Below, piece after piece: positions 26,621 through 36,462 of a stretch of 64,000 nt of DNA; the stretch's first letter is position 1, and each line of letters opens with the position of its first letter. Origin of the DNA: Crateriforma conspicua. GTDB lineage: Bacteria; Planctomycetota; Planctomycetia; Pirellulales; Pirellulaceae. Both the position numbers and the translations under genes were made by a program. A model generated the notes under the pieces. It ran no database searches, was not told where the DNA came from, and saw nothing but the letters and a program-made list of their open reading frames with translations. Where the stretch lies: NCBI RefSeq assembly GCF_007752935.1, contig NZ_CP036319.1, forward strand, positions 4,816,501-4,880,500, written 5' to 3'.

Positions 26621-27886
26621 CTAGATCGATGCAGCAACCGGTTCGTCGGCACCACTGAATGAATCGGCCGAAGCGTGATCCGCGTTCGTATCGCCGTCGC
26701 TTTGTCCCTGAGATTCATCCGCTGCGTTCGGTTTGGATTCCTCCGACGCCTCGGGGGTTTCCACAATGGCCTGGACAAACAGCGGCCGCAGATCGTCGCG
26801 AATCGCCATTTGTTGCAAACGTTCAATGAACGCTTGGCTCAACCGGGTCCCCTTGGACAACAGCAGGGAACCATCGCGGGTTTGGACGTTTTGCGCCAGG
26901 ATCATGCCTTCCTTCAGTGCATAAGGTCGAATCTCAACATCCGGTCTTTCGTCGTCGGGTGCCGAGAACTCCGACACATCCAACCTTGCCGCAGCGTCCA
27001 ACACGGACTTGGCAAGCCCCGGGATCGCATGCGTCAGTTGAGTCAAAGCTCGGTCAGGCTTCAGCCCACTTCGCAAATGAAACTCGTACACGATCGCGGT
27101 ACGAAGCAACAAAGCCCCGGCTTCGATTCGCGTTTCGCGGGACTGTTCGGGATGATCGGGAATTCGGCTGGCATTGGGATGCCGGCGAACGATTTCCGCC
27201 ACATCGTTTAAACGCGGAATGTTGGCGATCAAGCGACCAGCGATCTCGGCTTCCGAATCGATGCAAACACCATAGGTGTCGGTCCGGTCTTGGTCATGTT
27301 CGCCCACGACGACGCGGCCGATGTTGGCCAGCGATGCGGCGACGCGATAGTCCCAAGGTTTGCCCAGGCCCAACTGATCCGCCAATTCGTCGACGAACCG
27401 CATCACGGTGTGGGAACGCTGGAAAACAATGGGATGCGTCAATTCCAAGATTTCCGTCAATACGGTCAGTGCACCGCCGAAGGTCCGGCGCAGCAAATCT
27501 TCGCGACCATTGAGCAAATCGAATTGCATCAAACCATCTTCGATCGCGCGGTGCAGCACCGAACTGTGACACGGCTTGTGAAGCAACCGGAACACTTGGC
27601 CGACGTTGACCGCGTTGCATGCCGTCGTCAAATCTTGGTTTCCGGTCAGCATCATGTAGATGCTGTCGGGGAACTTCTTCCGTGCTTCCTTGATCAACTG
27701 CAAACCGTCCATCTGCGGCATTCGCATGTCACAGATCACAACACCGAACGGGTCTTGATGCTCCATCATCTGCAGCGCCATCGCCCCCGACGAAGCCGTA
27801 TGAATTTCAAACGTCCCTTCGAAGCGACGCGCCACCGCGTCGAGCATTTTTTGTTCGTCGTCGACGAATAAGACTCGATCGTTCAT
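26621..27886 (-). CDS. Response regulator with a degenerate HD-type output domain
   Basis: The protein has 421 residues. Residues 1-120 are a receiver domain: Asp9-Asp10 in FVDDEQ, phospho-acceptor Asp53 in ICDMRMPQMDG, and Lys in LLHKPC. The rest aligns by eye with HD-GYP output domains (RSHTVMRFVDELADQLGL), but the metal-binding HD is replaced by SLANIGRVVV, and the later HHE and GYP positions read RRHPN and IPDHP. It is therefore unlikely to hydrolyse cyclic-di-GMP and may act as a binding or partner-contact module. The C-terminal 40 residues are acidic and disordered. It lies 68 bases downstream of the histidine kinase in the same operon, so the kinase is its probable phosphate donor. Confidence 0.85.
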   Translation of the reverse strand: MNDRVLFVDDEQKMLDAVARRFEGTFEIHTASSGAMALQMMEHQDPFGVVICDMRMPQMDGLQLIKEARKKFPDSIYMMLTGNQDLTTACNAVNVGQVFRLLHKPCHSSVLHRAIEDGLMQFDLLNGREDLLRRTFGGALTVLTEILELTHPIVFQRSHTVMRFVDELADQLGLGKPWDYRVAASLANIGRVVVGEHDQDRTDTYGVCIDSEAEIAGRLIANIPRLNDVAEIVRRHPNASRIPDHPEQSRETRIEAGALLLRTAIVYEFHLRSGLKPDRALTQLTHAIPGLAKSVLDAAARLDVSEFSAPDDERPDVEIRPYALKEGMILAQNVQTRDGSLLLSKGTRLSQAFIERLQQMAIRDDLRPLFVQAIVETPEASEESKPNAADESQGQSDGDTNADHASADSFSGADEPVAASI

Positions 27887-27954
27887 CTTTCATTCACCCC
27901 ATCTGTGGTTCGACAAAACAGCCGATTTTTTTTGTTTGTTTCCATTTGGATTGT

Positions 27955-30747
27955 TCAGGTGATGATCAGATCGTCGGCATCATCCAATGAATCCAACACG
28001 TTCGGATCTTCGTCCAGCCAAATGTCTGGATCACCAAGGTCCCGCGAGTAGGCTTCCGATTCACCATCGTTTTCACGTTCAATAGGCAAGGCAACCGTGA
28101 ACGTCGTTCCCACACCCGGTTCGCTATCGACCAGCAATGTGCCTTGATGTTTTGCCACCACAATGTCATACGAGATCGTTAATCCCTGTCCCGTCCCCTT
28201 GCCGACGTCTTTGGTCGTAAAGAACGGATCGAAAATGCGTTCGATGGTGGCTTGGTCCATCCCTGAACCGTTGTCGCTGACACGCAAGATGACCTGATCA
28301 TCTTGCCGGCGCGTTTCGACTCGAATCACACCGCTGTGGGAATCATCGGATTCCAGACGTTCGCTGATCGCATCGGAAGCGTTGACAACCAAGTTCAAAA
28401 CGACTTGACTGATTTCGGCCGACCGGCATTGAATTTCTGGAAGATCGGCTTCCAGATCTTTCACCAACTCGGCGTGATACTTGTAGCGATTTTTTGACAG
28501 TGTGATGGCGCCGACGACTAGCCGATTCAGATCGGCCCACTGATAGGTTGCTTCACCCGGGTGCGACAACTCCTTCATCGCGCGAGTGATGCCGGTCACT
28601 TGATCAAATCCTTCGCGACAATCCTGCAACGCTTCGGCGACCATTTGTTGCAATCGTTGGATTCGCTGTGCCGGCAGATCCGTCGAATCACGTCGATCGA
28701 CGTCATCATCATCGCCGCCATCGGTGGTTTGTTCCAAGAACCTACCGAACTCGTCCATCCATTCCGCCAACGAATCAATGTTGTCGCCGATGTACTGCAT
28801 CGGTGTATTGATTTCGTGAGCGATTCCGGCCGCTAGCTGGCCAATGGCTTCCAGCTTTTGCGATTGCCGCTGGCCGTGTTCGGTTGCGACCTGTTCCGTT
28901 ACGTCGTTGAAGATCACCACACCGCCGCTGACGTGTTCGCTATCAAACGCGACGGCGCCCAGCAACAGCCAACGGTCATCGCCGCCCACCTGCACACGGA
29001 TTTGACGATTGGGTATGTCTTCGCCGTTGACCGCGCGACCCAGCGGGGATTGGAATTCCGATTCCACATTCCCATCGTCTTCTTGGAAATGCCAGATTGC
29101 GTCCACTTGGTCCACACGTTTCAAGTCATCACGACTTGCCCCCAGCAGTTTTTCTGCTTTCGCGTTGAAGCAAGTGACATTTCCGTCAGGTCCGGCCGCG
29201 ATGACCCCCGCCGGAATGTGCTGGACGATGGTATCCAGCAACGTTTTCTGTTGCTTCAATTCCTGCTGAAGTTTGGCTTGTCGCTGTTCGGCTTCCACCT
29301 GAGAAGTGACGTTGGTTTGGATGCTGATGTATTTGGTGACTTCGCCGTTTTGATCCCGAATGGGTCTGACTTCCAAGTCGTTCCAGTAGGGTGTTCCATC
29401 CTTCTTGTAGTTCAAAACTCGCGTGCGAAACCCGAGATCTTTGCGGAGCGCCGCGCGCATCCTTCGGATGATCTTCGGATCGGTCAGCGGCCCTTGCAAA
29501 AACTTGCCGGGCGACGATCCCACGACTTCATCCAGGGTGTACCCGGTGTTTCGTGTGAACGCCTCGTTGACCCATTCGACGCGGATTTTTTCGTCGGTGA
29601 TCGCAACGGAATTCACCGTGTACTTTGCCACCAGCGCCAGCTTTTCCGCCTCCAAACGTTTCTCTTCGATCGTTTCGAATGTCCGGATCAACAGACTTCG
29701 TACTGCGACCGCCAACCCTACAAAAGTCACACACAACATCACGCCCAAGACGACCATTGTCCAAATGGCGGATTGCAATGGGTTCCCCATCTTGCCGGCG
29801 CGTTGGGAATCGTCACCGGATAGAGTGACCAGCCGGTTTGCAACCTTCGTGCTGACTTGCGTCAACAAACCGCTCAGACGTTCCTGTGACGCAGCGATCT
29901 GTTTTTGATTTTCGATCACCTTGAAACGCAGACAGAAGATGCTGTCGCAATCTGAGTGAAAAAACAAATCAGGGGATTGGGAATGATCAAAAACAGCCTG
30001 TCGAAGTTTGGCAAAGTCATCGATCGTCGCGATCCCCTTGGCATCCTCTAACTCGGCCAGCCGTCGAAGCGAAAGCTCCAAACGCATTAGCAATGGTCGA
30101 TAGGCGCCTTCACGCAATCGAAGCAGTTCACTGACGTGCGACGCAGCTTGCGTCCGTTCCATGTAGTGCAAGGCATCGCTGCATTCCACAACAATCGTTT
30201 GAATGTTGCGATGGTTTTCATCTCCTGGCGAAATGCTGCCATTCAAACGGTAGCGTCCTTCGACGGACTCAGCGGCGGTACGGATTCGCAGTAAAGCATC
30301 ACGAGCGACACAAAACTGTTGCTTCAGCACTTGCAAATCGCCGCGCAGAACCTTGCTTGATCGCCCCAAGCCTTGGATTTCAAGAACGATTTCATCCAAG
30401 GATTCGTAAAGCTTCTGACACTGGCAGTCGTCGGGACGATGCTGCTGGCCGCAATCGACGAACTGTAAAGCTTCGCGCAGTTGATCACGTTCCCTTTCTG
30501 CTTGACCGCCGACCTGTTCCCAATCTTGCCGCTCGGGACGCAGGGCGATGCTTTCAATCGAACTGCGAAAACGCTGGGTCTGATCGACCAGCTCGCGTGC
30601 CCGAATCTCAGCTTCGGCCGCTTGCAAACGTTGGTCGTTCAGCCGCTGAAGCGTCACCACGCAGCTGACCAGCAGAATGATTCCCGAGACGACCCCGGCC
30701 AGTAGCATGGCCGTAATGAGTTTGTGGGGGGGAATGACTCGATGCAT
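27955..30747 (-). CDS. Membrane PAS-domain sensor histidine kinase
   Basis: The protein has 930 residues from the ATG at 30747, which overlaps the upstream stop (TGATG), a sign of translational coupling. Layout: membrane helix about 9-30; a long periplasmic helical region to about 320; second helix about 325-350; PAS domain about 370-480, with GYTLDEVVG and FLQGPLTD (LOV-like but lacking the photoactive Cys); second PAS about 500-610; phospho-acceptor His644 in [12 protein letters not shown]; and an ATPase domain with [37 protein letters not shown]. The E-I-N-T-P-M-Q H-box fits a large family of multi-PAS kinases. The periplasmic part probably contacts the binding protein encoded immediately upstream. 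Confidence 0.93.
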   Translation of the reverse strand: MHRVIPPHKLITAMLLAGVVSGIILLVSCVVTLQRLNDQRLQAAEAEIRARELVDQTQRFRSSIESIALRPERQDWEQVGGQAERERDQLREALQFVDCGQQHRPDDCQCQKLYESLDEIVLEIQGLGRSSKVLRGDLQVLKQQFCVARDALLRIRTAAESVEGRYRLNGSISPGDENHRNIQTIVVECSDALHYMERTQAASHVSELLRLREGAYRPLLMRLELSLRRLAELEDAKGIATIDDFAKLRQAVFDHSQSPDLFFHSDCDSIFCLRFKVIENQKQIAASQERLSGLLTQVSTKVANRLVTLSGDDSQRAGKMGNPLQSAIWTMVVLGVMLCVTFVGLAVAVRSLLIRTFETIEEKRLEAEKLALVAKYTVNSVAITDEKIRVEWVNEAFTRNTGYTLDEVVGSSPGKFLQGPLTDPKIIRRMRAALRKDLGFRTRVLNYKKDGTPYWNDLEVRPIRDQNGEVTKYISIQTNVTSQVEAEQRQAKLQQELKQQKTLLDTIVQHIPAGVIAAGPDGNVTCFNAKAEKLLGASRDDLKRVDQVDAIWHFQEDDGNVESEFQSPLGRAVNGEDIPNRQIRVQVGGDDRWLLLGAVAFDSEHVSGGVVIFNDVTEQVATEHGQRQSQKLEAIGQLAAGIAHEINTPMQYIGDNIDSLAEWMDEFGRFLEQTTDGGDDDDVDRRDSTDLPAQRIQRLQQMVAEALQDCREGFDQVTGITRAMKELSHPGEATYQWADLNRLVVGAITLSKNRYKYHAELVKDLEADLPEIQCRSAEISQVVLNLVVNASDAISERLESDDSHSGVIRVETRRQDDQVILRVSDNGSGMDQATIERIFDPFFTTKDVGKGTGQGLTISYDIVVAKHQGTLLVDSEPGVGTTFTVALPIERENDGESEAYSRDLGDPDIWLDEDPNVLDSLDDADDLIIT

Positions 30748-32087
30748 CACAACGCCTCCGATGCAAAGATCTGATCCCACGTTTCATATTGGACTCCCGA
30801 TGACGTCAGTCGGGTGGCCCAAATCCGCTTGCCATCGGGGTTTTGCGGACTGCGGAATTCTTCCAACCAGGGAACCGGTGTGATCCCCGCGAAAATGTTT
30901 TCAACGGCCTGAACCACCGATTTCCGGTTGGGATGGACTTCCAATGATTCGACGGCATGCACCCATGCGGATCCAAGCAAATAGCCTTCGAATGATGCGG
31001 GATTCGGATGCGATTTTTGCGAGAAGTCTTTCAACGCGTCGCGATACCGGATCGCAATAGCGTGGTTTGAAAGCGGATCGGGGACCACCTGAGTCGCGAT
31101 CACTCGACGGTCGTCGACGGCGATGACACGTGCCAGCGAATCCGTTTGGACGAAGCTGATACAGATGATCCAGCCGCGATAGCCATGGCGTCGCGCATGG
31201 GACACAAACTCTTTCGCCGCGTCGGTTGACGCGCCCACGATGATCGCTCTCGGCGGTCGCTGGTGATTCAGCAGGTCCGCCAAACCGTTTTGAATGGCCA
31301 ATGAATCTCTGGCGTACAACCCGACCGGTATGTGGTGCGGGGGAATACCACCGTGTTGCTCCAATACTTGACAGGCGGCTTTGAATCCCGCCATCCCGAG
31401 TCCGTCCCGCAGACAGAAAAAGCCGATCTGGTCGGCGGAAACGTCGCTGTAGCGAAGGATCGCGTTGATCGACGCCAACACCTCGTCTTCATAGCTGCCG
31501 CGAAAATGCTGAAGCGTCTGCGTCCCTTCGGTTCGCAGAATCTGCGCGCCCGAGATCGGTGCGAAAAACAACGTGTCTGTCTGGCAACACATCGTCGCGG
31601 CAACCACGCCGGTCGGAGTTCCGACATTGCCGATCACCGCCAAGATTGTCGGATCGGCCAGCAACCGTTTCGTGTTCGACGCCGTTTTGGCAGGATCATA
31701 GGCATCATCCATCGCCGTGATTTGAAATCGATACCGCTTGCCTTCGGCGTTCGCCTGGTGGAACGAGGCCCGAATCCCGTCCAACACGGAATTACCCAAA
31801 TCAGCGCATGGCCCGGTCATCGATGTGGACGTTCCCACATGAATCGTGATCCGATCGTGGGTATTCACGCTGTCGGATGTTGGAACGCGCTGGCCCGAAT
31901 GCGTCTCGGTTGTGACCGACTCGGGAAAGTCCGCCCCAGCGGGATCGACACGGACGTTGGACGAACGTGAAGCGATGGAATCGTGGGCGGATTGCACCCT
32001 TGGCGCCTGGGCGATGAATGCAATCCAAGCCGACGCGATCAACAGCGCAAAGATCGTCCAACGGTTGGAGTGAATGGAAAGTGCCAT
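30747..32087 (-). CDS. Periplasmic Leu/Ile/Val-type substrate-binding protein, likely sensor partner
   Basis: A 446-residue protein from the ATG at 32087 (signal peptide MALSIHSNRWTIFALLIASA). The mature part is a type I periplasmic binding fold (Peripla_BP_6): HVGTSTSMTGPCADLGNSV, then VLDGIRASFHQANAEG, IGNVGTPTGVVAAT, and RGSYEDEVLASI. Family members usually deliver amino acids or amides to ABC permeases. No permease or ATPase gene is nearby; the gene is instead coupled by a TGATG overlap to a histidine kinase. It therefore probably reports ligand binding to the kinase rather than feeding transport. The ligand is unknown. Confidence 0.87.
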   Translation of the reverse strand: MALSIHSNRWTIFALLIASAWIAFIAQAPRVQSAHDSIASRSSNVRVDPAGADFPESVTTETHSGQRVPTSDSVNTHDRITIHVGTSTSMTGPCADLGNSVLDGIRASFHQANAEGKRYRFQITAMDDAYDPAKTASNTKRLLADPTILAVIGNVGTPTGVVAATMCCQTDTLFFAPISGAQILRTEGTQTLQHFRGSYEDEVLASINAILRYSDVSADQIGFFCLRDGLGMAGFKAACQVLEQHGGIPPHHIPVGLYARDSLAIQNGLADLLNHQRPPRAIIVGASTDAAKEFVSHARRHGYRGWIICISFVQTDSLARVIAVDDRRVIATQVVPDPLSNHAIAIRYRDALKDFSQKSHPNPASFEGYLLGSAWVHAVESLEVHPNRKSVVQAVENIFAGITPVPWLEEFRSPQNPDGKRIWATRLTSSGVQYETWDQIFASEAL

Positions 32088-32502
32088 GATGCCCCCATCA
32101 GTTTGCTCGTGCCGAAACACCACATCGCAACGGATTCACGTCGTCCCAAACCACAACTCTGCCAAGTCACATTGATTCGTCGACGCAATACCCAGATCGC
32201 GATTCGTCCGGCTCTATGGAAACTGTGCCGTTGACTGTTAGCACATGGCGCGTGCGTTCATTTAGAAACCATGGGAAGGCAATCCGATGGGGCCAACTGA
32301 TCGGAATGGATCGATTGGGCGGGGGGATTGCGCCGGCCCGCATTCGGTGCCTATCCCAGCAGTTGCGGAAACTGGCAGTTTCACAGTTGCCGAGAAACTG
32401 CCCTTGGAGGCAGCCATCGTGGTTTGCTACATCGCAAAACGGTCGCGTTGCCTTGGCATCGGACCTTCCCTGACGCGTTCCTTCACGAGCCTTGATTCAC
32501 GC
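32088..32502. other. Divergent intergenic region
   Basis: 415 bases between the sensory operon (left) and a HEAT lipoprotein (right). Its one visible structure is the cluster of CAGTT/AACTG half-sites at 32360-32402, listed separately. Confidence 0.5.
32360..32402. promoter_or_regulatory. Cluster of CAGTT/AACTG half-sites (possible operator)
   Basis: Five half-sites fall within 43 bases: CAGTT at 32360, AACTG at 32370, CAGTT at 32376, CAGTT at 32384 and AACTG at 32396. They form a short palindrome at 32360-32374 and a 9-base inverted repeat GGCAGTTTC / GAAACTGCC (32374-32382 and 32394-32402). The arrangement looks like tandem operator sites or an RNA hairpin, about 100 bases before the lipoprotein start. 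The regulator is unknown. Confidence 0.35.
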
Positions 32503-33243
32503 ATGATCCGCAGCCGAATCGAACCGAGTCGTCCTGCTAAGGCCATTCGCCTCGGTTTCGCGATACGATCCGCCGTTCTGCTTGGCACGATCATGACGAT
32601 CGCGCCGGGTTGTCACGACGGACCGCTGTACGCGTTGAAAAAGGTCAATCCGTACTTTGTGATGAAAGAATGGCGTGACGACCGCCAGTTGGGCATCACC
32701 GATTTTGAAAGACACCAAGAACTGCAGGACGTCGCTGGTGGCATCGCCCGGATGACCGCCGATCGCCAACAGTATTGGCTAAGTGAACTGGACAAGATTT
32801 ACGAACACGACCCCAGCGCGGAAATGCGGCGGTTGGCCGTCGTCGCCGCGGGCCGTGCCGACGAAGCCAACGGACTGGACCTGTTACGCAAGGGCCTGGA
32901 TGACGACGACTTCAAAGTCCGAATGGAAGCTTGTCGTGGGCTGGGTAAACGGGGTGACGAGGAAGCGGCGCGGCTGTTGGCCACCACGGTCAACGCCGAC
33001 CCCGATGATGATGTCCGCAATTCCGCGATCGCCGCACTCGGACGATTTCAATCTCCGGTCGCCGTGGACGCACTGCGCATCGCACTGAATGACAGCGACC
33101 CGTCGACCCAGCGTTTGGCGGTCAATTCGCTGCGTGACGCGACCGGCAAAGACTTCGGTGACCAGCCGCAAGAATGGATCGCCGCGTTGGACGCCGCTGG
33201 ATCTGATTCGGCCGACACCGAAGCGTCGACCGAGCGATTTTAG
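32503..33243 (+). CDS. HEAT-repeat lipoprotein
   Basis: The protein has 246 residues from the ATG at 32503. The N-terminus is a lipoprotein signal: a hydrophobic stretch (AVLLGTIMTIAPGC) ending in a lipobox-like Cys. The body has repeated helical pairs of the HEAT/PBS-lyase type, such as MRRLAVVAAGRADEANGLDL, VRMEACRGLGKRGDEEAARL, VRNSAIAALGRFQSPVAVDAL and TQRLAVNSLRDATG. Such repeats are scaffolds for protein contacts. No catalytic motif is seen. It converges on accC with a 24-base gap. Confidence 0.85.
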   Translation: MIRSRIEPSRPAKAIRLGFAIRSAVLLGTIMTIAPGCHDGPLYALKKVNPYFVMKEWRDDRQLGITDFERHQELQDVAGGIARMTADRQQYWLSELDKIYEHDPSAEMRRLAVVAAGRADEANGLDLLRKGLDDDDFKVRMEACRGLGKRGDEEAARLLATTVNADPDDDVRNSAIAALGRFQSPVAVDALRIALNDSDPSTQRLAVNSLRDATGKDFGDQPQEWIAALDAAGSDSADTEASTERF

Positions 33244-33267
33244 ATCGATCGCATCACGACCGATCAA

Positions 33268-34614
33268 TCAGGGTTTTTGGAACTCGCGATCCACCCACTT
33301 GGTATCGATGGTCGCGGCCACAAACTCGGGGTGGCCCAGCACGACATCATGGAAGGAAGCCGTGGTGGAAATGCCCTTGATCTGCAGTTCTGCTAAAGCA
33401 CGCCGCATCGTCGCGATCGCTTCTTCACGCGTCGGACGGTGCACGATCAGCTTGCCGATCATCGAATCGTAGTGTGGCGGAACGGTGTAGCCCGCATAGA
33501 CGTGCGAATCGAAACGGACGCCCATCCCGCCGGGGGCAAACATCGATTCAATTCGACCGGGGGACGGCTGGAAACCGCGATCCGGATTCTCCGCATTGAT
33601 GCGGCATTCGATCGCCGTCCCGGTGCAGACCAGATCCTCTTGCTTGAATGACAGCGGCTGGCCGGTGGCCACGCGGATCTGTTCTTTGATCAAGTCCACG
33701 CCGGCGACCAGTTCGCTGACCGGGTGTTCGACTTGGATCCGAGCATTGACTTCGATGAAATAGAAATCGTTGTTTTGGTCAACGATGAACTCGACGGTCC
33801 CCGCGTTGGCATAATCGGCCCCGCGAATCATGCGTACCGCCGCCTGGCAGATCGCGTCACGACGTTCGGGGGTCAGCGTGCTGCAGGGTGCTTCTTCGAT
33901 CAGCTTTTGGTGCCGACGCTGGACGCTGCAATCACGTTCGAACAAGTGGCAAACGTTGCCGTGGGTGTCGGCGATGACTTGGACTTCGATGTGGCGTGGC
34001 CGATCGATGAACTTTTCCAGGTAGACACCACCGTTACCAAATGCGGCGGCGGCTTCGTTTCGGGCGGCTTTCAGTGCGCCGGCCAGAACGTCTTCGCTCT
34101 CGGCGATCCGCATGCCTTTGCCACCACCACCGGCGGTGGCTTTGATCAAAACGGGATAGCCGATTTCCGCCGCGGTCTGTCGTGCCACGTCGTCCGATTC
34201 GATCAACCCGTCACTGCCCGGAACGACGGGGACTTCATTGGCGATGGCGATCGACCGGGCGGTATTTTTGTCGCCCAGTTTGCGCATCGCATCGGCACTG
34301 GGGCCGATGAACTCGAATCCGCTTTCCCGACAGACTTCGTTGAAGTGGGCGTTTTCCGACAGAAAGCCGTAGCCCGGGTGGACCGCGTCGGCATCGGAAA
34401 CTTCTGCGGCCGCGATGATTTGATCGATCCGCAGATAGCTGTCGGCACTGCGGGCGGTACCGACACAGTACGCTTCGTCGGCCAATTGGACGTGCATCGA
34501 ATCACGGTCGGCGTCACTGAAGACGGCGACGCTGGTGATGCCCATTTCACGACAAGCGCGGATGACGCGCAGCGCGATTTCGCCGCGGTTGGCGACCAGA
34601 ATTTTCTTAAACAT
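33268..34614 (-). CDS. accC: Acetyl-CoA carboxylase, biotin carboxylase subunit
   Basis: A 448-residue ATP-grasp enzyme. It starts [20 protein letters not shown], has the Gly-rich ATP loop [39 protein letters not shown], and [14 protein letters not shown]. It carboxylates biotin on AccB with bicarbonate and ATP, the first step of fatty-acid synthesis. It follows accB by 18 bases and is the last gene of the LRR-pepP-accB-accC run. Confidence 0.97.
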   Translation of the reverse strand: MFKKILVANRGEIALRVIRACREMGITSVAVFSDADRDSMHVQLADEAYCVGTARSADSYLRIDQIIAAAEVSDADAVHPGYGFLSENAHFNEVCRESGFEFIGPSADAMRKLGDKNTARSIAIANEVPVVPGSDGLIESDDVARQTAAEIGYPVLIKATAGGGGKGMRIAESEDVLAGALKAARNEAAAAFGNGGVYLEKFIDRPRHIEVQVIADTHGNVCHLFERDCSVQRRHQKLIEEAPCSTLTPERRDAICQAAVRMIRGADYANAGTVEFIVDQNNDFYFIEVNARIQVEHPVSELVAGVDLIKEQIRVATGQPLSFKQEDLVCTGTAIECRINAENPDRGFQPSPGRIESMFAPGGMGVRFDSHVYAGYTVPPHYDSMIGKLIVHRPTREEAIATMRRALAELQIKGISTTASFHDVVLGHPEFVAATIDTKWVDREFQKP

Positions 34615-34632
34615 AGAACGTCAGGTTTTGCT

Positions 34633-35109
34633 TCAACCGTCCAGCGGTTGGACACGGAACAACGGTTTGCCAAAGTCGACGGCTTGTTGGTCTTGGGCCA
34701 ACACTTCAACGATCTTGCCGCTGCATTCGGCGGGGATTTCGTTGAAGACCTTCATCGCTTCGACGATGCAGCACACCGTATCGGGGCTGACCACCGTGCC
34801 GACCTTGACGAACGTTTCCGATTCGGGATTGGGGCGTGAATAAAACGTGCCCACCATCGGCGCGTTGATCGTGATGGTGCCCGACGTGTCGGCCGATGCA
34901 TCGGCAGGCGCCGCGGCCGGTGCAGCCGCCACCGGTGCCGGTGCGGCGACGGGCACGGCAGCCTGGGCAACCCCACGGCACAGTTTGATTTTTTCGTCGC
35001 CTTGCTGAAGATCGACTTCGCCAAGCTCGTGCTGTTCCATCAACTGGACGATTTGACGGATGCGATCGATGTCAAACACGCCGGTGTTTGACTTTTCTCC
35101 CTTGCTCAT
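34633..35109 (-). CDS. accB: Acetyl-CoA carboxylase, biotin carboxyl carrier protein
   Basis: A 158-residue protein with the three usual parts: an N-terminal helical region (FDIDRIRQIVQLMEQHELGE), an Ala/Pro-rich flexible linker, and a C-terminal biotinyl domain with the modified Lys in VEAMKVFNE. The domain front APMVGTFYSRPNP is typical. It carries carboxybiotin between AccC and the carboxyltransferase. It is paired with accC; bioB, which makes the cofactor, lies about 7 kb further on. Confidence 0.97.
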   Translation of the reverse strand: MSKGEKSNTGVFDIDRIRQIVQLMEQHELGEVDLQQGDEKIKLCRGVAQAAVPVAAPAPVAAAPAAAPADASADTSGTITINAPMVGTFYSRPNPESETFVKVGTVVSPDTVCCIVEAMKVFNEIPAECSGKIVEVLAQDQQAVDFGKPLFRVQPLDG

Positions 35110-35270
35110 TCTTTATCGTTCTATCGCGGAGGTGACGGGAAAAGCCACGGATGATTTTCAGCAGCGCGAGGCTTCGTGGTGGGTGCCCCGACCGGGCCGC
35201 CCCAGCCCCGTTGGGCCCGGGTGGCGAATCAGTATCGGCGCTGTGGCCCCAAAAGATCAGATCGCAGACT

Positions 35271-36398
35271 TTACAGAATCAGCCGACAATCATCGAGGCC
35301 CTTGGGCAATCGCGTCAGCACTTCGCACCCGGAATCGGTCACCAAGACGTCATCTTCGATTCGGATGCCGAATTCACCCTCGAAATAGACGCCGGGTTCA
35401 ACCGTGACGACCATCCCGCTGGACAACACCTGCGGGCTGACCGACGCCATCCGGGGGGATTCATGGATCTGCAGCCCGATGCCGTGTCCCAAGCCGTGTT
35501 TGAAAGCGTCGCCCATTCCCGCCGCTTCGATCACATTGCGGGCAGCCGCATCGACATCGCTGGCAGCGACGCCATCGCTGATGCGTTCGATCGCCGCCAA
35601 TTGAGCTGCCAAAACCACGTCGTAGGCGCGACGAAACGCATCGCTAGCGGCGTCACGATGCAGCGTCCGCGTCAGGTCGCTGGCATAGCCTTGATAAAAA
35701 GCCCCCCAGTCGATCAACAGCGTCGGGGCATCGCCCAGCGGAACCGCATCGGGCCGATAATGGGGCAGGGCACCACTGGGCTGGGCACCAACGATGGGTT
35801 CAAAACTGACCCCCGATGCCCCCAGGGTCCGCATCACGGATTCCAAGTCATGGGCGACTTCGCGTTCGGTCATCCGAGGCGTCAAACGGCTGGTCACCGA
35901 AACATACGCTCGTTCGGCGATGTCGATGGATTGGCGGATCCGACCAATTTCAAATTCGTCTTTGATTTGCCGCAACGCTTCGACGACGCCCGCGGTCGGC
36001 ACCCACTGGATCGACGGCTCGGCATCGGCCAAACGGTCTTGCCAAGCGTCCCACTGGGCCAACGTGACGCTGGATGATTCGACGCCGACGCGACGGTAAC
36101 AGGATCCGGCGAAGACCTCCGCCAGCAAGTCCGGCATTGATTGAGAGGGCGGCCGAACCGCGGCGGCCAAGTGAGGACACTCCTGGGCGATTTGTGTTTC
36201 GTATCGTCGGTCACTCAACAGCGTCGCTTCGCCGGTTCCGACCAACAGGTACGAACTGTCGCCGGTAAACCCGGACAAGTATCCGACATTGATTTCGTCG
36301 GTCACCAACAACGCATCGATTTGGTGCGTTTCGAAGGACTGACGCAAAGAGCGCAAACGATCGGCGTGGGGGGCTTTCGCATTCATGCCGCCAATCAT
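35271..36398 (-). CDS. pepP: Xaa-Pro aminopeptidase (M24B)
   Basis: The protein has 375 residues from ATG 36398; ATG 36386 is an equally good start (GGCGG just before it). The N-terminal creatinase-like domain has ALLVTDEINVGYLSGFTGD. The C-terminal pita-bread domain carries the dinuclear-metal ligands: LLIDWGAFYQGYASDLTRT (two Asp), HGLGHGIGLQIHE (His), VEPGVYFEG (Glu) and IRIEDDVLV (Glu). It removes N-terminal residues before proline. A peptidase of this family next to accB-accC is a recurrent arrangement in several bacterial lineages. Confidence 0.94.
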   Translation of the reverse strand: MIGGMNAKAPHADRLRSLRQSFETHQIDALLVTDEINVGYLSGFTGDSSYLLVGTGEATLLSDRRYETQIAQECPHLAAAVRPPSQSMPDLLAEVFAGSCYRRVGVESSSVTLAQWDAWQDRLADAEPSIQWVPTAGVVEALRQIKDEFEIGRIRQSIDIAERAYVSVTSRLTPRMTEREVAHDLESVMRTLGASGVSFEPIVGAQPSGALPHYRPDAVPLGDAPTLLIDWGAFYQGYASDLTRTLHRDAASDAFRRAYDVVLAAQLAAIERISDGVAASDVDAAARNVIEAAGMGDAFKHGLGHGIGLQIHESPRMASVSPQVLSSGMVVTVEPGVYFEGEFGIRIEDDVLVTDSGCEVLTRLPKGLDDCRLIL

Positions 36399-36462
36399 GA
36401 CGGTTCGGGCGCGTCGATCCAAGTCTGTGCGAATGGGATTCGACGCGATGGCCGGCCGCCGA

